Source of the DNA: Coptis chinensis
Taxonomy: Eukaryota; Streptophyta; Magnoliopsida; Ranunculales; Ranunculaceae
Reading direction: 5' to 3'
DNA length: 64,000 nt
NCBI GenBank assembly: GCA_015680905.1
Contig: CM027382.1
Span: 4,154,001 to 4,218,000 of the forward strand
In this document: positions 11,881 through 26,042 of the stretch, piece after piece
How the letters are laid out: each line of letters starts with the position of its first letter
How positions within the stretch are numbered: the stretch's first letter is position 1
Translations under genes and position numbers: made by a program
Notes under the pieces: model-generated
Told to the model about the DNA's origin: nothing
Databases searched by the model: none
Seen by the model: only the letters and a program-made list of their open reading frames with translations

Positions 11881-11924
11881 AGGGTTAGGCATACCATTGG
11901 ACAGGGTTAGGCATACCCTTGGAC
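11881..11924 (+). repeat. 22-bp direct tandem duplication
   Basis: The unit AGGGTTAGGCATACC-(A/C)TTGGAC occurs twice in immediate succession (11881-11902 and 11903-11924) with one difference. It lies between the copia right end and the 3' end of the LINE, and resembles a local slippage duplication. Confidence 0.85.
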
Positions 11925-11975
11925 CTGCATTAAAATCTGATGAAAACCTTTCCTCGGACATTAGTAGCTACAAGC

Positions 11976-14262
11976 TCATCTAGTGTAGCATTAAGAGGTG
12001 GGCAGTTATATATTGATTATTACTGGAAAAAGATAGACTAGCTAAGTAATCCACACTCCTATTTACCTCCCTATATACATGACAAAATTTAACATCAAGT
12101 AAAATAGCAACAAGCTTAGTTATAACTCTTACAATGTTTATACAGTACCAAGGTGCTGTCTCTTTCCCTTTCAGAATTTGAGTTGCCCTTTGTGAGTCTG
12201 AGCATACTTGAATTAGAGTAAGTTTAGTCTCCATACATAAAGAGAGACCTACTTCTATTGCTTTCAGTTCTTGGAACATAACTGACCTCTTGACTCCACC
12301 TCCTGAATATGAATATGTGAAAATCACATTTCCTTCATGATCAATAGTAATACCACCAAATCCAACTCTCTGGTCAGCTATCGAACCGTCTGTGTTGAGC
12401 TTGAAATACCTTGTGGGTGGCAACTTCATTCCATTTGCAGAGAGTAGGATTTCTAATCAAGTACTTTACCTGTATATCAAGTCTTAAGAGTAAGGCCTTG
12501 ATTTCTGCAGTGTCAATCACAGAGTCTATCTTGATGCTAATGTAGAGCTTCATGTCCTTCAAAATGTTATTTGTCAGGTATTGCCAAGTAGTATTTTGGT
12601 TCTGAAACCTCCTTCCATTTCTTCCTGACCAAAAATAGCCAATGGTAGCACATACATAAGTTTTGTAGACTTCAACAGTGGGAGATTTTTTCCTGCAATA
12701 GTTGATAATGTTGCACCATATATTCTTCATTTGAGCTTTCCACTATGTTTCTCAATCCTAGCTAGAGCCTGATTCACTCTTGACCAAACATTAGAAATGA
12801 CAGTAAAAAAACAAGTGTTTAGAGTTTTCTCTCTCACTATTGCAAAAACAACATTGAGAAGTGTTTAGGACTTTCTTGTGCATGAGTCTGTCTTGGGTGG
12901 GTAAGCTGCCCGAGAACAATTGCCATCCATTGAAAGAATGTTTAGGCAACACTAGTTTTCCCCATACCATCTTGCACAAGTTCGGATTCTCTATTTTCTT
13001 TCTAAAATCATGGTATGCTGCTTTAGAATAGAAGACACCTGAAGGGGAAAACAACCAAACTACTCTGTCTTCAGGTAAGTGTGTATTTATCTTAGTGGCT
13101 AAGATATGATTTTTTACATCTCCATCAGGAAGCGAGATTGTAAACTAACTGATTCCATTCTCCATTAGTAATGAGGGAACTGACTTTGGCATCCAGGGGG
13201 AGTGCAAATAGATCCTTGCTTCTTGACAATGGAGTAGTGAGTCAAGTGTAGCCCAAGGATCATGTCATAGAAAGGTTTGCTCACCAGTTGAAATGATGTA
13301 CTTTAAAAGCTTGATGGCAATTTTTCTATGTTTTAAAATGCATCTCCATGTCTACGAGCAGTCTCTTGGAGTTGACATAGTCCAAAAGAATTGTTCTTTG
13401 ATGTGTTCTACCCAAGTCCATCCAATCCAGAGACTAGGATCTTTACAAGAAATTTTGTATACCAAACCACAATAAGAAGTTTTATTCCAAATAACATGGT
13501 CTTGTATACCTAGTCCTCCCTCATCCTTTGGGTAATGAAGATTTTCCCTGCTTGAATGATGCATCTTATTCCCCATTTCTAGACCACTCCATAAAAAATT
13601 TATGCATGTCTTTGAAATCATTGTAAGCACACCTTTTAGGAGAATGAAAGTCGGCTAGGACTGAGATAATAAGTTGCAACCTTCCTGCATTACTCAAAAA
13701 TCTATTTTTCCAGTTATCAATTCTTGGAGTAGTCTTTTCCACCAGAGGGAGGCAATCTTTGGCACTTATCCTTGTTGAAACAAGGGGTAAGCCAAGATAC
13801 TTTTGTAGGAGGAGAAATGGGAGCTAAATAAAAACTATCATCTTGTGTAAGACCACCAGCAAGTAAAGAAGATTTGTTAAGATTTAGCTGTAAACCAGTA
13901 GCCAGAGAGAAATTATCAAGAATAAGTTTTAGAGCCAAGATTGAGTCTTCTTTTCCTTTTCTAAAAATCAGGACATCATCCGCAAAACACAAGTGAGTAA
14001 TTTGCATATGGGGTGAGGCTGATAGATTTTTTGTTGCAGGCCCTTCAATAGTAATGAGTTAAGCAACTCCATAACTATGACAGAGATATAATGACATTGG
14101 ATCACTTTGCCTCAGCCCTCTCATGCCTTTGAAATAACCCAAAAGTTCTCCATTGAAAATATGAGAGTAGAATGGAGTGGTGTAATAGACTTCTAATCTT
14201 CTGAGCTTAGGTGGGATGCCAAGTCTTTCAAGCATTAAAGAAAGATTCCATTCATTCAGGAG
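11976..14262 (-). mobile_element. LINE (L1-type, RNase H-bearing), 5'-truncated and decayed
   Basis: Read on the minus strand, conserved parts appear in LINE ORF2 order. A reverse-transcriptase part (about 14260-13700) includes RGLRQ and the catalytic FADDVLIF. The RT C-terminal part (13630-13352) has FLWSG and EGGLGIQD. A zinc-finger/RVT region (13054-12791) has VWGKLVLPKHSFNGW and C..C..H motifs. A terminal RNase H domain (12429-11980) has LNTDGS, QELKAIEVGL and VCSDSQ, holding the expected Asp, Glu and Asp. The parts lie in at least four frame segments with stops between them, for example the shift between 12730-12374 and 12429-11980, so it is dead. The endonuclease and ORF1 are absent. 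It abuts a separate RNase H fragment at 14262. Confidence 0.85.
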
Positions 14263-14695
14263 ATTACAAAGTGGTCATATAGTTGACACTTGACCTTACA
14301 AAATAGAGACACAACAGAATGAGGTACAACCTTACCCCACAGCCCAAGTCGATTTGACTGTTCCCAGCTTCAGCAAGCAGATGAGTATGCTGAGTTACTG
14401 TTCTTGGGCTAAAAACAACTCTACAAAAAACAAAAGACTTCATAGTACTTTGAATCGACTTCTCGAGATCATCCAACTCCCAAGAGGAACATTCTGATAA
14501 GACCTACAATCTGAGATGAGAACCACCTTCTCAAAACGCAATTGCAAGGCTCGTTCTATTCCCCATAAGAGAGCTAGATATTCTGCTGGCTCAGCTCCAG
14601 AGACTGCACATCCCTATCTTCCTGCAAACAGTATATCATGTGACCATTTACCAATTGTATAACCAATACCTCCTTTGTTTGTTAGGTTAGGTGTT
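14262..14695 (-). mobile_element. Second RNase H (RVT_3-type) fragment, same strand
   Basis: Minus-strand text includes KGGIGYTIGKWSHDILFAG, GAEPAEYLALLWGI, VLISDC and, after stops, HTHLLAEAGNS, matching the order of an RNase H-like RVT_3 domain with its acidic residues. It lies 5' of the LINE RT part, whereas the LINE has its own RNase H at its 3' end. It is therefore most simply the 3' end of a second LINE, or an RNase H pseudogene, joined to the first. At least two in-frame stops are present. Confidence 0.6.
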
Positions 14696-16219
14696 GTTAT
14701 TGTTAAAGTAAACACTTCGAAGAAATTCACTAACAAATGGAGAATGAAGGAAAAGTTGAGCATTATTGAAGAACTGGTGCTTTACCAACTGGGTCGTCCA
14801 ACCCGCTACCGAAGGGTGCTATTTACATAATCAACTGACAAGTTACTAGTTAACAGTTCAATAGCTCAACCCTCAGTTTATAAACAACCAAATTTGACTA
14901 AGGGTTCACTCTGACAAATTAGATTTGAGTGAGCTAGTTGCATATTTCTACTTTGAAATAGATTTCTTTTCTCTTTTACCCCCTTTTTATTTTTTTAGAA
15001 AAAAATACGCAGACACAGACAAACCCAAGCACACACACAAAACAACGCAACCAACCACAAACACCATGCACCATCTGGACTAATCCCCAAATTGATTCGA
15101 CCTAACAAGGCAAAAAATGATTAGTTAAACAATTAAATAAGATTAAATATAATTTATGAATTACAAGTGAACAAAGTTGAGGTTATCGTTTCCTCTATAA
15201 ATTACGACAAGAAGCACGAAGTATGTAAATCACTTGCGGATGAAATGAAATTTTAATCTTCCGCAACTCATTTTAAAGCACGACTACATATCTTCCAATA
15301 TTCAGCTCCAGAACGTTCCTAATCCTCCTGCTCTTCACCGAATCAGTACCAAATAATTATTATATTAGTAAAAGACATTGTCCAACAGATAAGCTTTTTT
15401 GATAAGTTGAGATTCAAATGACCCTCAAACCCTACAACATCAAAACCCTCCTACTCGCCTAGTTACGGCTCCAACTAAACAGCAGAAGCTTGAATGCTAT
15501 CATTCTATATTAGCAAGCCCACCAAAAATAAACCATGTGATACATCACGGATATGAAACAAATTGTTCATATAAGATCTGCTGTAAAAATTCCCCGCAGA
15601 CTAGCACCCGACATCTTGTCCTGCTTCTAAACCCTACATTTATCTCCTACAACTTAGTAATGAGGTTGTCGGCAATAACAATTTTAACAACAACAACAAT
15701 AACAAAAAGTATAATAATAATAATAATAATTAGTAGTAGTAGTAGTAGTGGTGGTGGTGGTAGAACAATCAATAACAATAAATTAATAATAGCTCAAACT
15801 CTTTCAACTCGATTGCATAGAGCCACTGATCATATCTTTACCTTTATTTTACTTTTTCAACTTCATTTCCCTTTAAAGGGATTATAAATTTATAACATCA
15901 TAGATTTCTTATACTAGAAACAGAATAAATGCTATCAATGACAACCTTTTGAGTTAGTTCAGTATCTTATTTCCATTAACCTTTCCGTTCATTCCCTTCC
16001 CCTAAAAAAAATGACAAACAATCTAAAGGAAAACCTACCTCTTTGAGGTGGAGGATAAATCAACTGACAGCAGTATGCTCTCTTCTTTGTTTGCAGCTAC
16101 TGGCACTAGAATAAGGCAGTACTAGAAAAAGTTCCATTAAAGATAAAGCTTGTATAATGAAAGAATGAGAAATACAATGAAATGTAAGTAACTTGTTACA
16201 CTTAAAGTTTGTCTGTCAA
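14696..16219. other. Gap downstream of SDG8; 3' UTR plus non-coding DNA
   Basis: No gene was recognised. The right part is expected to contain the 3' untranslated region of the minus-strand SDG8 gene, whose stop is at 16220, with AATAAA-like sites on the minus strand such as near 15843. A trinucleotide microsatellite lies at 15709-15762. Confidence 0.45.
15709..15762. repeat. Trinucleotide microsatellite (ATA)n(GTA)n(GTG)n
   Basis: Three successive trinucleotide runs, AAT, AGT and GGT repeats, grade into each other. They produce a spurious Ile/Ser/Gly-rich open frame on the plus strand. The tract is downstream of SDG8 and useful only as a length marker. Confidence 0.9.
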
Positions 16220-19200
16220 TCAATGTTCATATTGGTTCTGAGGATTTTGATAGAAATCAGAGTCGATGTATTCGCCTCGACCGCTTACACCTTCTGGATG
16301 ACAAACATTTCCAACTTCGTTTTCAAAATTTCCTACACCTAAACTATGTGCTCCACTTCTAAAATTGTTTGCCTTAGATCCCCATCCATTCCTGTTTCTG
16401 ATCCAAGGAGGACACCTTGCATTATTATTCCATTTCTGCTGCCGAAAGTACCTCTTCCCCAGATTACCTGTTGAGCATCTCATTTGCTCAACCCTCTGTT
16501 GGTTGTAAACCCCTGTTTTAGCCACTTCTTGTGGCCTTGTCCCCGATGTACACGGACTACCTGAATCTGCCTGGTTGTAGGAAGTACGATCGCAGTCCCT
16601 TTGACCCTCTACATGTCCGATCAAAGCAGAGGGCTGCTTTTGATATGGAGGTAGAGGAGGAAAAGGATGGAAAGGTATACCTGGTGAAACTTCCCAACAA
16701 TCCACAGTTTCTGGCTGGGTAGTACCCAGCTGGTCCAGAAAAAACAATGGAACTCCATAAGACACAGGTAAATGAGAAAGGTATATCTCCTGAAAAGACC
16801 CTGCAACCACTTCACGTGAAGTTCTTTGGTGAACATCAGAGGGATGATTCTCTGTAGCTGTTGAAAAAGCATCATGAACCATAGGGATCGGGGATGCAAA
16901 CCCAGGAGGGGCCTCATCCTGAATTTGCTGCATTTGATCAATACTTGTGGCATTTTCGGCTTCACAAGATACATTCTGATCACAGCCATGAGAAGATACT
17001 TTTCCATTAACATCACCTACTTGTTCCTCTGCCGCTTCCCTGATCTCCGGCTGTTGCAGACTAGCTACCAGTTTCTGTTTCCTCTTTTGGTCTTCGATAA
17101 GTTCAAGTGACTGTAGATCTGAGTTTTCTTCAGGTTGATCCCACCGGCTTTTACGCTTACGCGTTTTGGCTCCAGAGCTATGATTTTGGATGTTAGCATA
17201 GAGCGGGTTTGCTGCAAGCGTTGTTTGACTGACAGAGTCAATTTCTTCCATGGGCCATGGACCCTGATGACCCCATCTTTTATTAGACACTGGAAACCTA
17301 GTGGAACCCAGGCCAGCTTGCTGCTCTTCATTAAAATCATCCCTGTTTGAGTAACAATTTCTCAAAGCACGAGGCATCCATTTATCTCGGAAGTTCCGTG
17401 CAATTTGATGGACCTGTACACCGAATACCATTAATAAATACCTCCCTGTCCAACTAAATGTATGGCCTAGCTAATCTTCAACCAAAGAAAGATAAGACCA
17501 TCGATTGACAAATCATTTCCATTTTGTTTAGCTAGTAACTACAAACATTTGAGGATAATGGAATTGCATTTTCAGTCTGAGTAGTGCGGTTCTCAAAAGG
17601 TCAACAGTGTCAAGGTTCAAAAAGTAATAATACATGTAGTACATTACGTCTTAACACAAAAATATGCAATTTTTATCCTACCTAATTTTAGCGAGCATTC
17701 ATAATTGATTACTTGTACATAGGTCCGAATAACCGATCCGAACCAAACCGATAAAAAACAGTTTGGGTTGTGGTATTTTGGTTTGCCCACTACCGAACCG
17801 AACCGAACCAATAAGATATTGGTTTGGTTTTGGGATTCCACCGAACCGATATGAACCCAAACCAATAAGGTGGCATTTTAGTCATATTTATGATTAATTT
17901 TGTATAAGTTTTATCAATTGTGTGGCTGGATTTAATTGATTTTATAGTTTTTTCAGTTCGGGTCGGGTCGGGTTGGGTCGGGTTCAATATATCGGTTCGG
18001 TTTTGGATGAAATATAACGTTACCGGTTTGGTTCGGTTTCGGGTACCCAATTATCTTATCAGTTCGGATTTCGATTTTCCAAAATCCGACCCAAATCGAT
18101 CCATTGACAGCCCTACTTTTACAACATAAAAAAAGCCAGCAAGAACGTAAAGTAGAATCTAGATTCAGTAGCTCAAATGTTCATGACCTCAAGCAATCAC
18201 ATATCCATGCCTGCCCCCCAACGCAACGCTGGAGCTAAAGTTGGGGCATCAGAAATTGATAAGGGAAGGAACATTGCAGCATATATGCATCATAAGCTAA
18301 ACAAAGCAGATGAAATACGATAAAATATGTCTGCAGTTCATAAGCATAGTCATGTTGACATAGATACGTGTGTCGATGTCCGACATGGTGACCTATATGA
18401 AGTAGGGCAGTTGGACACAGCTAATTAAAAAGATAACTATTAATATTCTTTAGTTACACAACTAATTCTTGGGCTCAAAACCATACAAAGCGCCTCAAAA
18501 AAATAACTATGAAAGTGGCATATCATGGAGTTGTAATAATGTTAATATATTATTTTATTAGTCTTTCCGGGCATGGAAGAAACCCTAGTTTGTAATCGTA
18601 TGCATAACATGTCTGCGTGTCGCACATGGATTTATAAGAATATGAAATGTCCATGTTACTTAGTAATCAAGTAAATCACGCACACATACCTTTGTGTCAG
18701 TATGTCTAGTCAGCCTGATTATCGAATCCTTAAAACTGTATCAGAACACAATGTCATTAGTTTTTTTGGAATTCTGATCCCATAAAGTGACCCAAAAAAC
18801 CAATCAAAGACCAACATATACGAACTAAATGGTAGAATGCAATAAGAAGAATGTCTGCTAACCTCTCCATTCCAGCACAAGGAGGAGCACTGTGAATGAG
18901 TTCAACTGTAAGAATTTCCTTTTCTGCCAGATACTCCAGAATCTGCAGAAGAAGACACAATAATTTAGTGATATATATAACAAAATACCAATACTGACCC
19001 TTGGACGGCCCCCACATTACACAAAAAACATAATCAAAATTGCTTATGCACTTGTCTTCAAGATCAATAGAAAGCTCTAATCATAATTTCCTTTTTGATT
19101 CTTGACCATCAGCGATAAATGATAAATCATATAAACATTAATACCAAGAACAGAATTCTTATACAGAAATCACAACTTACTCATACCCTTGCATAACAAA

Positions 19201-21091
19201 CTTACTACCATTTATATCCATCATTCCACATGACAATATCGGAGTATAAAATCTCTCTAAAAATGTATAAAGCATAATCATGCTGATTTCATTGATGAAT
19301 AATAAGACTGACTCCACTACAAAGAATTCGTTCCTGTTAAACAACCACAAGATAGAAAACCAAAGGTAAGCCATAACAAACTAACCTTCAGAAGTTTCCG
19401 AATGATAGGAATTCTGTTAAAATGCTTGTGGTTCTGCTTCATGATGTTGTGTAGCATTTGCAGACCTATTTCCAGAAATAATAATCACCAATAAATAATG
19501 TGCATTAGAATGTCTGAAATAATTTCCTGCAATGAAAAACCTGTGAAACAAAATGTGAAAATACAATAGACAAACATACCATTTTTGCTGATTATATCAT
19601 TCAAAACACTCCTTTTTTTTGTCTTCAATAATGCATCAAGAATGATTGAAAGACCTCTTGTGCTGGAAAAAAAAAAAGAACGGACTCTTAAAAAGTTGAA
19701 CAAACCACAAGTTTTCAAAAATGAAAATTCAAAGTGCTGCATGAAGGAAGAACAAGCATCTAGATCTATAAGAACCTCTGGACTGCCTCGCCGTTGACAT
19801 TATCTCCAGAAGATGCTGTGACAAACAAAAGCTTCAAGTAACCTTTCGTTGCATCCTGTACCAAAACAAGCGCATACTCATTAATATGAATACAGACGTG
19901 GAGACACCAAAAGTAAAAGAAACAAGAATAAAACCTTTCGAGTACTGACGTCTTATTAACTAATATGATCATCTGTTTCTCAACAAAAATAAGAAGGCCA
20001 GAAAATACCCAAAAGCAATTTTTTGTTCTTTTTTAAATGACAAAACAAAAAAAAAAATTACCATTGCAGAAGCAATCTCATCATAACCAAGTATCAGTGA
20101 TATGAATCGCTTTTGAAATCCAACAGAAGTATCAGAGATATATCAAAACATTGTAAAATAATAAACAAGTGATATATCGCAATATTATCAATTGGGGGTT
20201 GCAACAACCAAAGACATAAGGAAAGGGGGAAGCATGGCAACAAGAAATCGGCTTCTATCCTAAGTGAGATATTGATACGGATATGTTTGGCGAAGAGCCA
20301 AACAAGACATCCTGAGAGCACTTAGCCCACAAATGCGTTCATACTAGCTGATCTAAACTCCTAAATTATTAACATCTCTTAAGCTTTACAGTATCCAACA
20401 AAAAACCAATTGTTGATGAGTGGAACATTTTTATACTAAACAACAAGGCTTTAAACATCCCACGTGAGACTACCAAACATCAAAAACACCCCACACAGGG
20501 TGGCGTTACTTGAGCCTAATGCGTGGACAACATAATTGGGTGATGTGACATAGAGTACACCGACCCTTTGAACCAGATACAATAGCCCGCTCTGATATCA
20601 TCTTAAACTTTAAATCAGCCAACTCAAAACCAATTGGTGGTGACTTGATGAGTGGAGAGGCACATGAATCTTTATACAATACCACAAGGCTTTACCCCGT
20701 GTGGGAGCTACAGCCAGCCAAGCGGATAAGATTTTTTCTCGTCTCTCCCTTTTCCCACTTCCTCGTTTTTTCTTCCTCTTTGTTTTTCTTCTTTTAGGGT
20801 TACAATATAAATGGCTAGTGGATCATATTCCAAGTGCGATTATGTGGTGTTTATGGAAGGAAAGAAACTTGAGGATCTTCAAGCATAAGGAGAAGTAACT
20901 TCACAAGATAATGTAAGAGGTTAAAGAAGTGTTGTTTGGCTGGGCAAGTGCGTCGCCAAGCTTTTGAGGAGTGGGTTAATGTGATTTTGTTTCCAATTGG
21001 GACTCTCTTGTGCTTTGAGGTTGTATGGGTATAAATGTAGGATCTAGTAGTTTCTTGCTACCTACAATCACTTATGTAATTTGTCATATGG

Positions 21092-21141
<50 letters not shown>

Positions 21142-22048
21142 GCCTGGCTCCTAAGCGGACGTCCGTTTACGGATTCCTTATATAGTGAAGCCCTCACGTG
21201 TTGACAAAAACTCTCTCGATCGAATATGCAATTTCTAACTGCAAATCGACAGTTGGGTCCTACCAGATGTGTAAATACTAAATAGAAGATATAAATAATA
21301 AAAAACAAAACATGTTCGAAAGAGTATTTGACAGAGAAACAGGTTTATCTTTTTCGCTTAAGAGGAGAGAGAGAAATGGTGCTAGCAGTATTTCAATGGA
21401 GTTCTTTCTATGAGTGAAAATTTCAGAGAGAGAATGACTTCTCCCTTCTCAAGAGTGAAAATTTTCACCTCATCATCCTCATCAAACTTCATTTTTCCAT
21501 CACTGAACTAAGCCAATCTCTATTTGCATATAAACATGGTTCTTGTAAAGAATATCTATTAAATTGTGTCTATGGTGGAATTTATGTTTTCTTAAGACTC
21601 AATTCCAGCTTTAAAATTTAATCATCACAACAAATTTTTGACATCACATACCATCCAGTATCCAAAAACCCCATTTTGTTTTAATTTCTCTTGACCTAGT
21701 ATCAATCCTAAACAACAAGCTCAGATTTTAAGAGTGCAAAGTGTACACTACATAATTTATTACTACATGTTTCGGATTAATTGAGGGGATTGAATGAACT
21801 TTGAAGAAAACAGAAGGAAAGTTAATAAGAAGAGGGGGAAGAAGACGCCTATGCACCCATTCTCTCTCTCCTCTTTATGTCTCTCCGTTTTTTTGTGTTT
21901 ATATCCTTTATTTATGGTGGGACCAACTACCCACTATTTATGGCTAGGATAAAGAGTTAGAGAGGATACTCTTTTTTGACACGTGAAAGAGTCCTTTTTT
22001 TGGCAATCCGTTTACAATTTATTTACGGGCGTCCATCTAAGAGCCTAC

Positions 22049-22110
<62 letters not shown>

Positions 22111-25100
22111 GGGAGGGATAGAGGCACATTCTTATTTACATTATATAAATTAATTCAAGCAAAATCATGGACTTAAAAGTTGAAAAGGGCTGATTTTTTG
22201 TAGATATGATCTCCCCACCATATCAAAAAAATTTAGCTTATTCAAAGAAAACATTATAAATCACAAAAAGATATATATGAACATATACATGGTTAGACAT
22301 ATCCAATATATGATTCTTTTGAGAATGATCTTCATGGTGGGGAGATCATCTCCACAAAAAAAAGGCCTTAATTTGAAAATGTAGCTGTAATAAAAAGATA
22401 ATGAATGTGCCTCTATCCAAAATTCGAATAAAAATATATATTCGAATGGATGAAATTGAATTTTACCTATCCAAAATAAAAATAAAAAATGGTTATAATA
22501 TCAAACCAAAAATCGTTTGCATTAGCGAACACAAAGGTCTATGGCTCTGCATGTTCACCAAGGGTTTTCTTTTTAAGAAATGGCATTCCCACGTTATACA
22601 GCTTTTATCATATGCTCCCTCACTCAATATACGACAGATAAGGCACTGCCACACTAACAATCAAACAGGAGACGTAAAAAAAAATAACATGAACCACATA
22701 ATATACATGCTACTGGACATACCAAAAACATTATTCTACTCACTAAAGGAAAAGCGGGAGAACTAAGAACATACATGGTCAATGAACCACATAAAGGTAC
22801 TAACAACAGAAACAGAATGAGTTAAACCACATAATAATAACTTTTACTCACTTTACGTTTGCTAATGCCCCCATAACTATCTAGCAGCTCATTGAGTTTC
22901 TCTTCAACTGCAATATGTAGATCAATGTTTAAGTGAGAAGGCAAAACTCAATCAAAAGCACCAGTAAGCAAAGAATCTTTTTTACCTCCCCTGAGACGAT
23001 TATTAGCGGCACCTTCTCCAAGCTTCTTGGGTTTGTTCGCATGAATCAAGGGTTTGCTAGCAATCACAGGAGTAGAACGGTACTTGCCCTTTTTAATTGA
23101 GCTAGATGAACGAGAGGATTTCACAGGTGTATGTGCTTTTGAAACATTTGGCCTATCTTCAGCTGTGTCGGATATGGAATTTCTGGTAATTGTAACAAGC
23201 TTGTGTGAAAATTTTGAAGTGTCAGTGATGGTGGAAGAAGCCTCTTGTAATTCCATGATGGACAAGTTCTTGCTCTCAGTGTCCTCTTTTAACAAAGAAA
23301 TCTCTAATGGTTGAATAGAAGATGATGAATCGTTCATACCACCATCAGTTTGTATAGACATTTCTAGAGATTTACAAGAAGATAGGGATTTCTTTCTTGT
23401 TTCTTCCATTGGTGAGGGAATCTTTAACAGTTGAACAGCAGTTCCAGATCGGCTTATATTCCCTTCCTTTTGTATAAAACTTTCCGAATGTTTTACAGAG
23501 TATGCTGATACGACATTTTGATATGTACCCAGTAGGTGGTCATCACTGGATAAAATGCTATTAAAAGTTACCCTGCCCGCAATCTCTTCAACTTCAGCAT
23601 CTTCATCAACCATCACAGGTTCGGGAAATTCTTCATCCGAATCACCTTGGACGACAACTTCGGTATTTTGAGGATCGCCACCAATATAACCCCGACAATC
23701 AGAAGACCCACAAACACATTTTTTTGCAGCGGCCCCAAACACACGAACGTAGTTGTAATCAAATGTAAGCTCTTCGCCCTGAGAAATAACAGCCATATTT
23801 TACACATTTATTAAACTCAAAAAGGAGGCTGGGCAGTATATCTTCCAAAACTAGGTGGGAAAAAAGGTACTCACAAAAACAATAAAAGACAAAGATATTT
23901 AATGAAGAAAGAATGAAAGGAACTCGTACACATTAGCATGAAATAAGCCAAAACTATATAAAATAAATAACATCTTCAATTAGAAGTTATATGAAACATA
24001 CAAGAACCATCTTCTATCAAAAAAACAAACCACAAAAGCCTATCAAATATGACTTCCATTTTCCATTAACTGTCCTATTTTACTTCTCGGTTCAAATTAT
24101 ATTGAAATTTAAACACAGTCCCCAACTTGTATTGAAATTTATCGTGTAAACTTCCACAAGAAACATCTGTATGTCTGAGTAAAACGGTCACTAATTACTT
24201 CTATTTCCTTTCTTTTTACTGCTATCTTTCAATGATATAAAAATACAATCCAAGCACAGAGAAAAAGGATATAAGAATGCCAAAGAAGTATAAGATAAGC
24301 CAGACCGGTATAACCAGCCAGATAAACCATATATCAAGTTCCCTTCCATTTGCTGGATTACAACATACTAAGTTTTCTTCCATTTCAATTATAAAGAATT
24401 GGGGTGAAAGCTAAATAATGTTAATGCCACCTACTCATTATAACATTATATAGGAAAAAGAAAGATGATGATAATTTCCAGCCAACTCCCAAGACTGGAT
24501 AGCCAACAATTCAAATTTCTGTATAAGTGAAATATGGTGTACTATCAAAAGACAATGGCATCCGATTAAAAAGTAATGCATATAAAAAATTTAATGATGT
24601 ATATGTTAGTTGAGAAAAATACCTTCTTGATCCTCCGCATAGCGAACAGCCCAATACAAACTTCTCCGTTCACCATCCACTGTTCAAGTAAAATGTGATC
24701 AGCTATATATATATATATATATATAGAATTAAAAAGATGTTGACTTTTACAAGATAAATGACTTTATCATGCATATGAACGTAATGCAACTAAATCAAAG
24801 ATGTAATTTGTATTTATATATGAACACAACAACAAAGCTTTCATTAAGTTCGCACATGTTTTGCTAATTTGAAAGTTGGAACAGATTCATAATGAAAAGA
24901 GAAACTAATAAAATCATAGTAAGAACAGAAGAAAAATGTCCTCCAGCAGATTAAGTAGAATCGAAGACTCACCGAAGGCTCTAGAAATACGCTAAAACAG
25001 AACAAACAAAAACAGGTGTTTACAAAGCAAACATAATATACGTGTAATAAAATTGATAAAAAATAATCAATAAAAAAAGTGTGTATCTCAACACTTGAGC

Positions 25101-25887
25101 TGCCAACTAGGAAGCATATCACAACAATTAAATATGAAAATGAAACATTAGTGAAAACACACACACCCCAAAGCAAAGCAAAACAAAACACCTAGATAGA
25201 GATACCTACAAAACATAAAATAACAAAAAAAATGTCGTTATGCAAGGTTTGAAAAAAAAATTAAAAAAATGGAAACCCACAGCAACAAGGAGAACAAATA
25301 TATCACCTTTTCTGTACGACAGTTAGGGTCACAGCTATGATTGATGAAACGTCCCAAGTTTCCTTTTGCACATGCATCAATTACCTGGAAAACACAGACA
25401 AGAAAATCAATCTCCACATCAAGGTTATAACAAGGTATGCTATCCAGAAAAATAAGCATAATGGCCATTAATAGATTTTGCCCTTTTCATTCCTTTACAA
25501 ACATATTGGATTATTCATTATTGTTTACTTTTAGATATGGGTTGATCCGAGGATCTTCTACATTTCAACCCAAGTAGTAGGAGATGCATAACATTTCAGA
25601 GGTAAATAAAACTTTGTATTATCAGATTATAGGGGTTCTTCAGAGACAGGAATTTCAAGATTCTTGTGTAATTGGGACACTCTAGAAATGCAATCTTGTT
25701 TTTCCTTGTTTTTGGCAGGGCTAGGTAGGCCTGAATTTCCAACAAAAGTTTATCCTCCGCAACACTTTTTATTGGAATTTCTGATTTTAAAAAAAATACC
25801 TTTTAGTGGAACAAAATATAATCCCAATCAATCAAACAAATAATATTGTTGGATTGATTTGGGCATTATTTTTCTTGTATCCTTGGG

Positions 25888-25927
<40 letters not shown>

Positions 25928-25934
25928 ATATATT

Positions 25935-25966
<32 letters not shown>

Positions 25967-25999
25967 TGGGATTATATGAACTCCACCTTATAGTGACTC

Positions 26000-26042
<43 letters not shown>

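Noticed and set aside
15537-15887. 116-codon Ile/Ser/Gly-rich plus-strand frame
   Set aside because: It is produced by the trinucleotide microsatellite downstream of SDG8.
21084-22176. Open frames with long Tyr-Ile runs (also at 46962-47150 and 55194-55394)
   Set aside because: They are translations of (TA)n microsatellites and not proteins.
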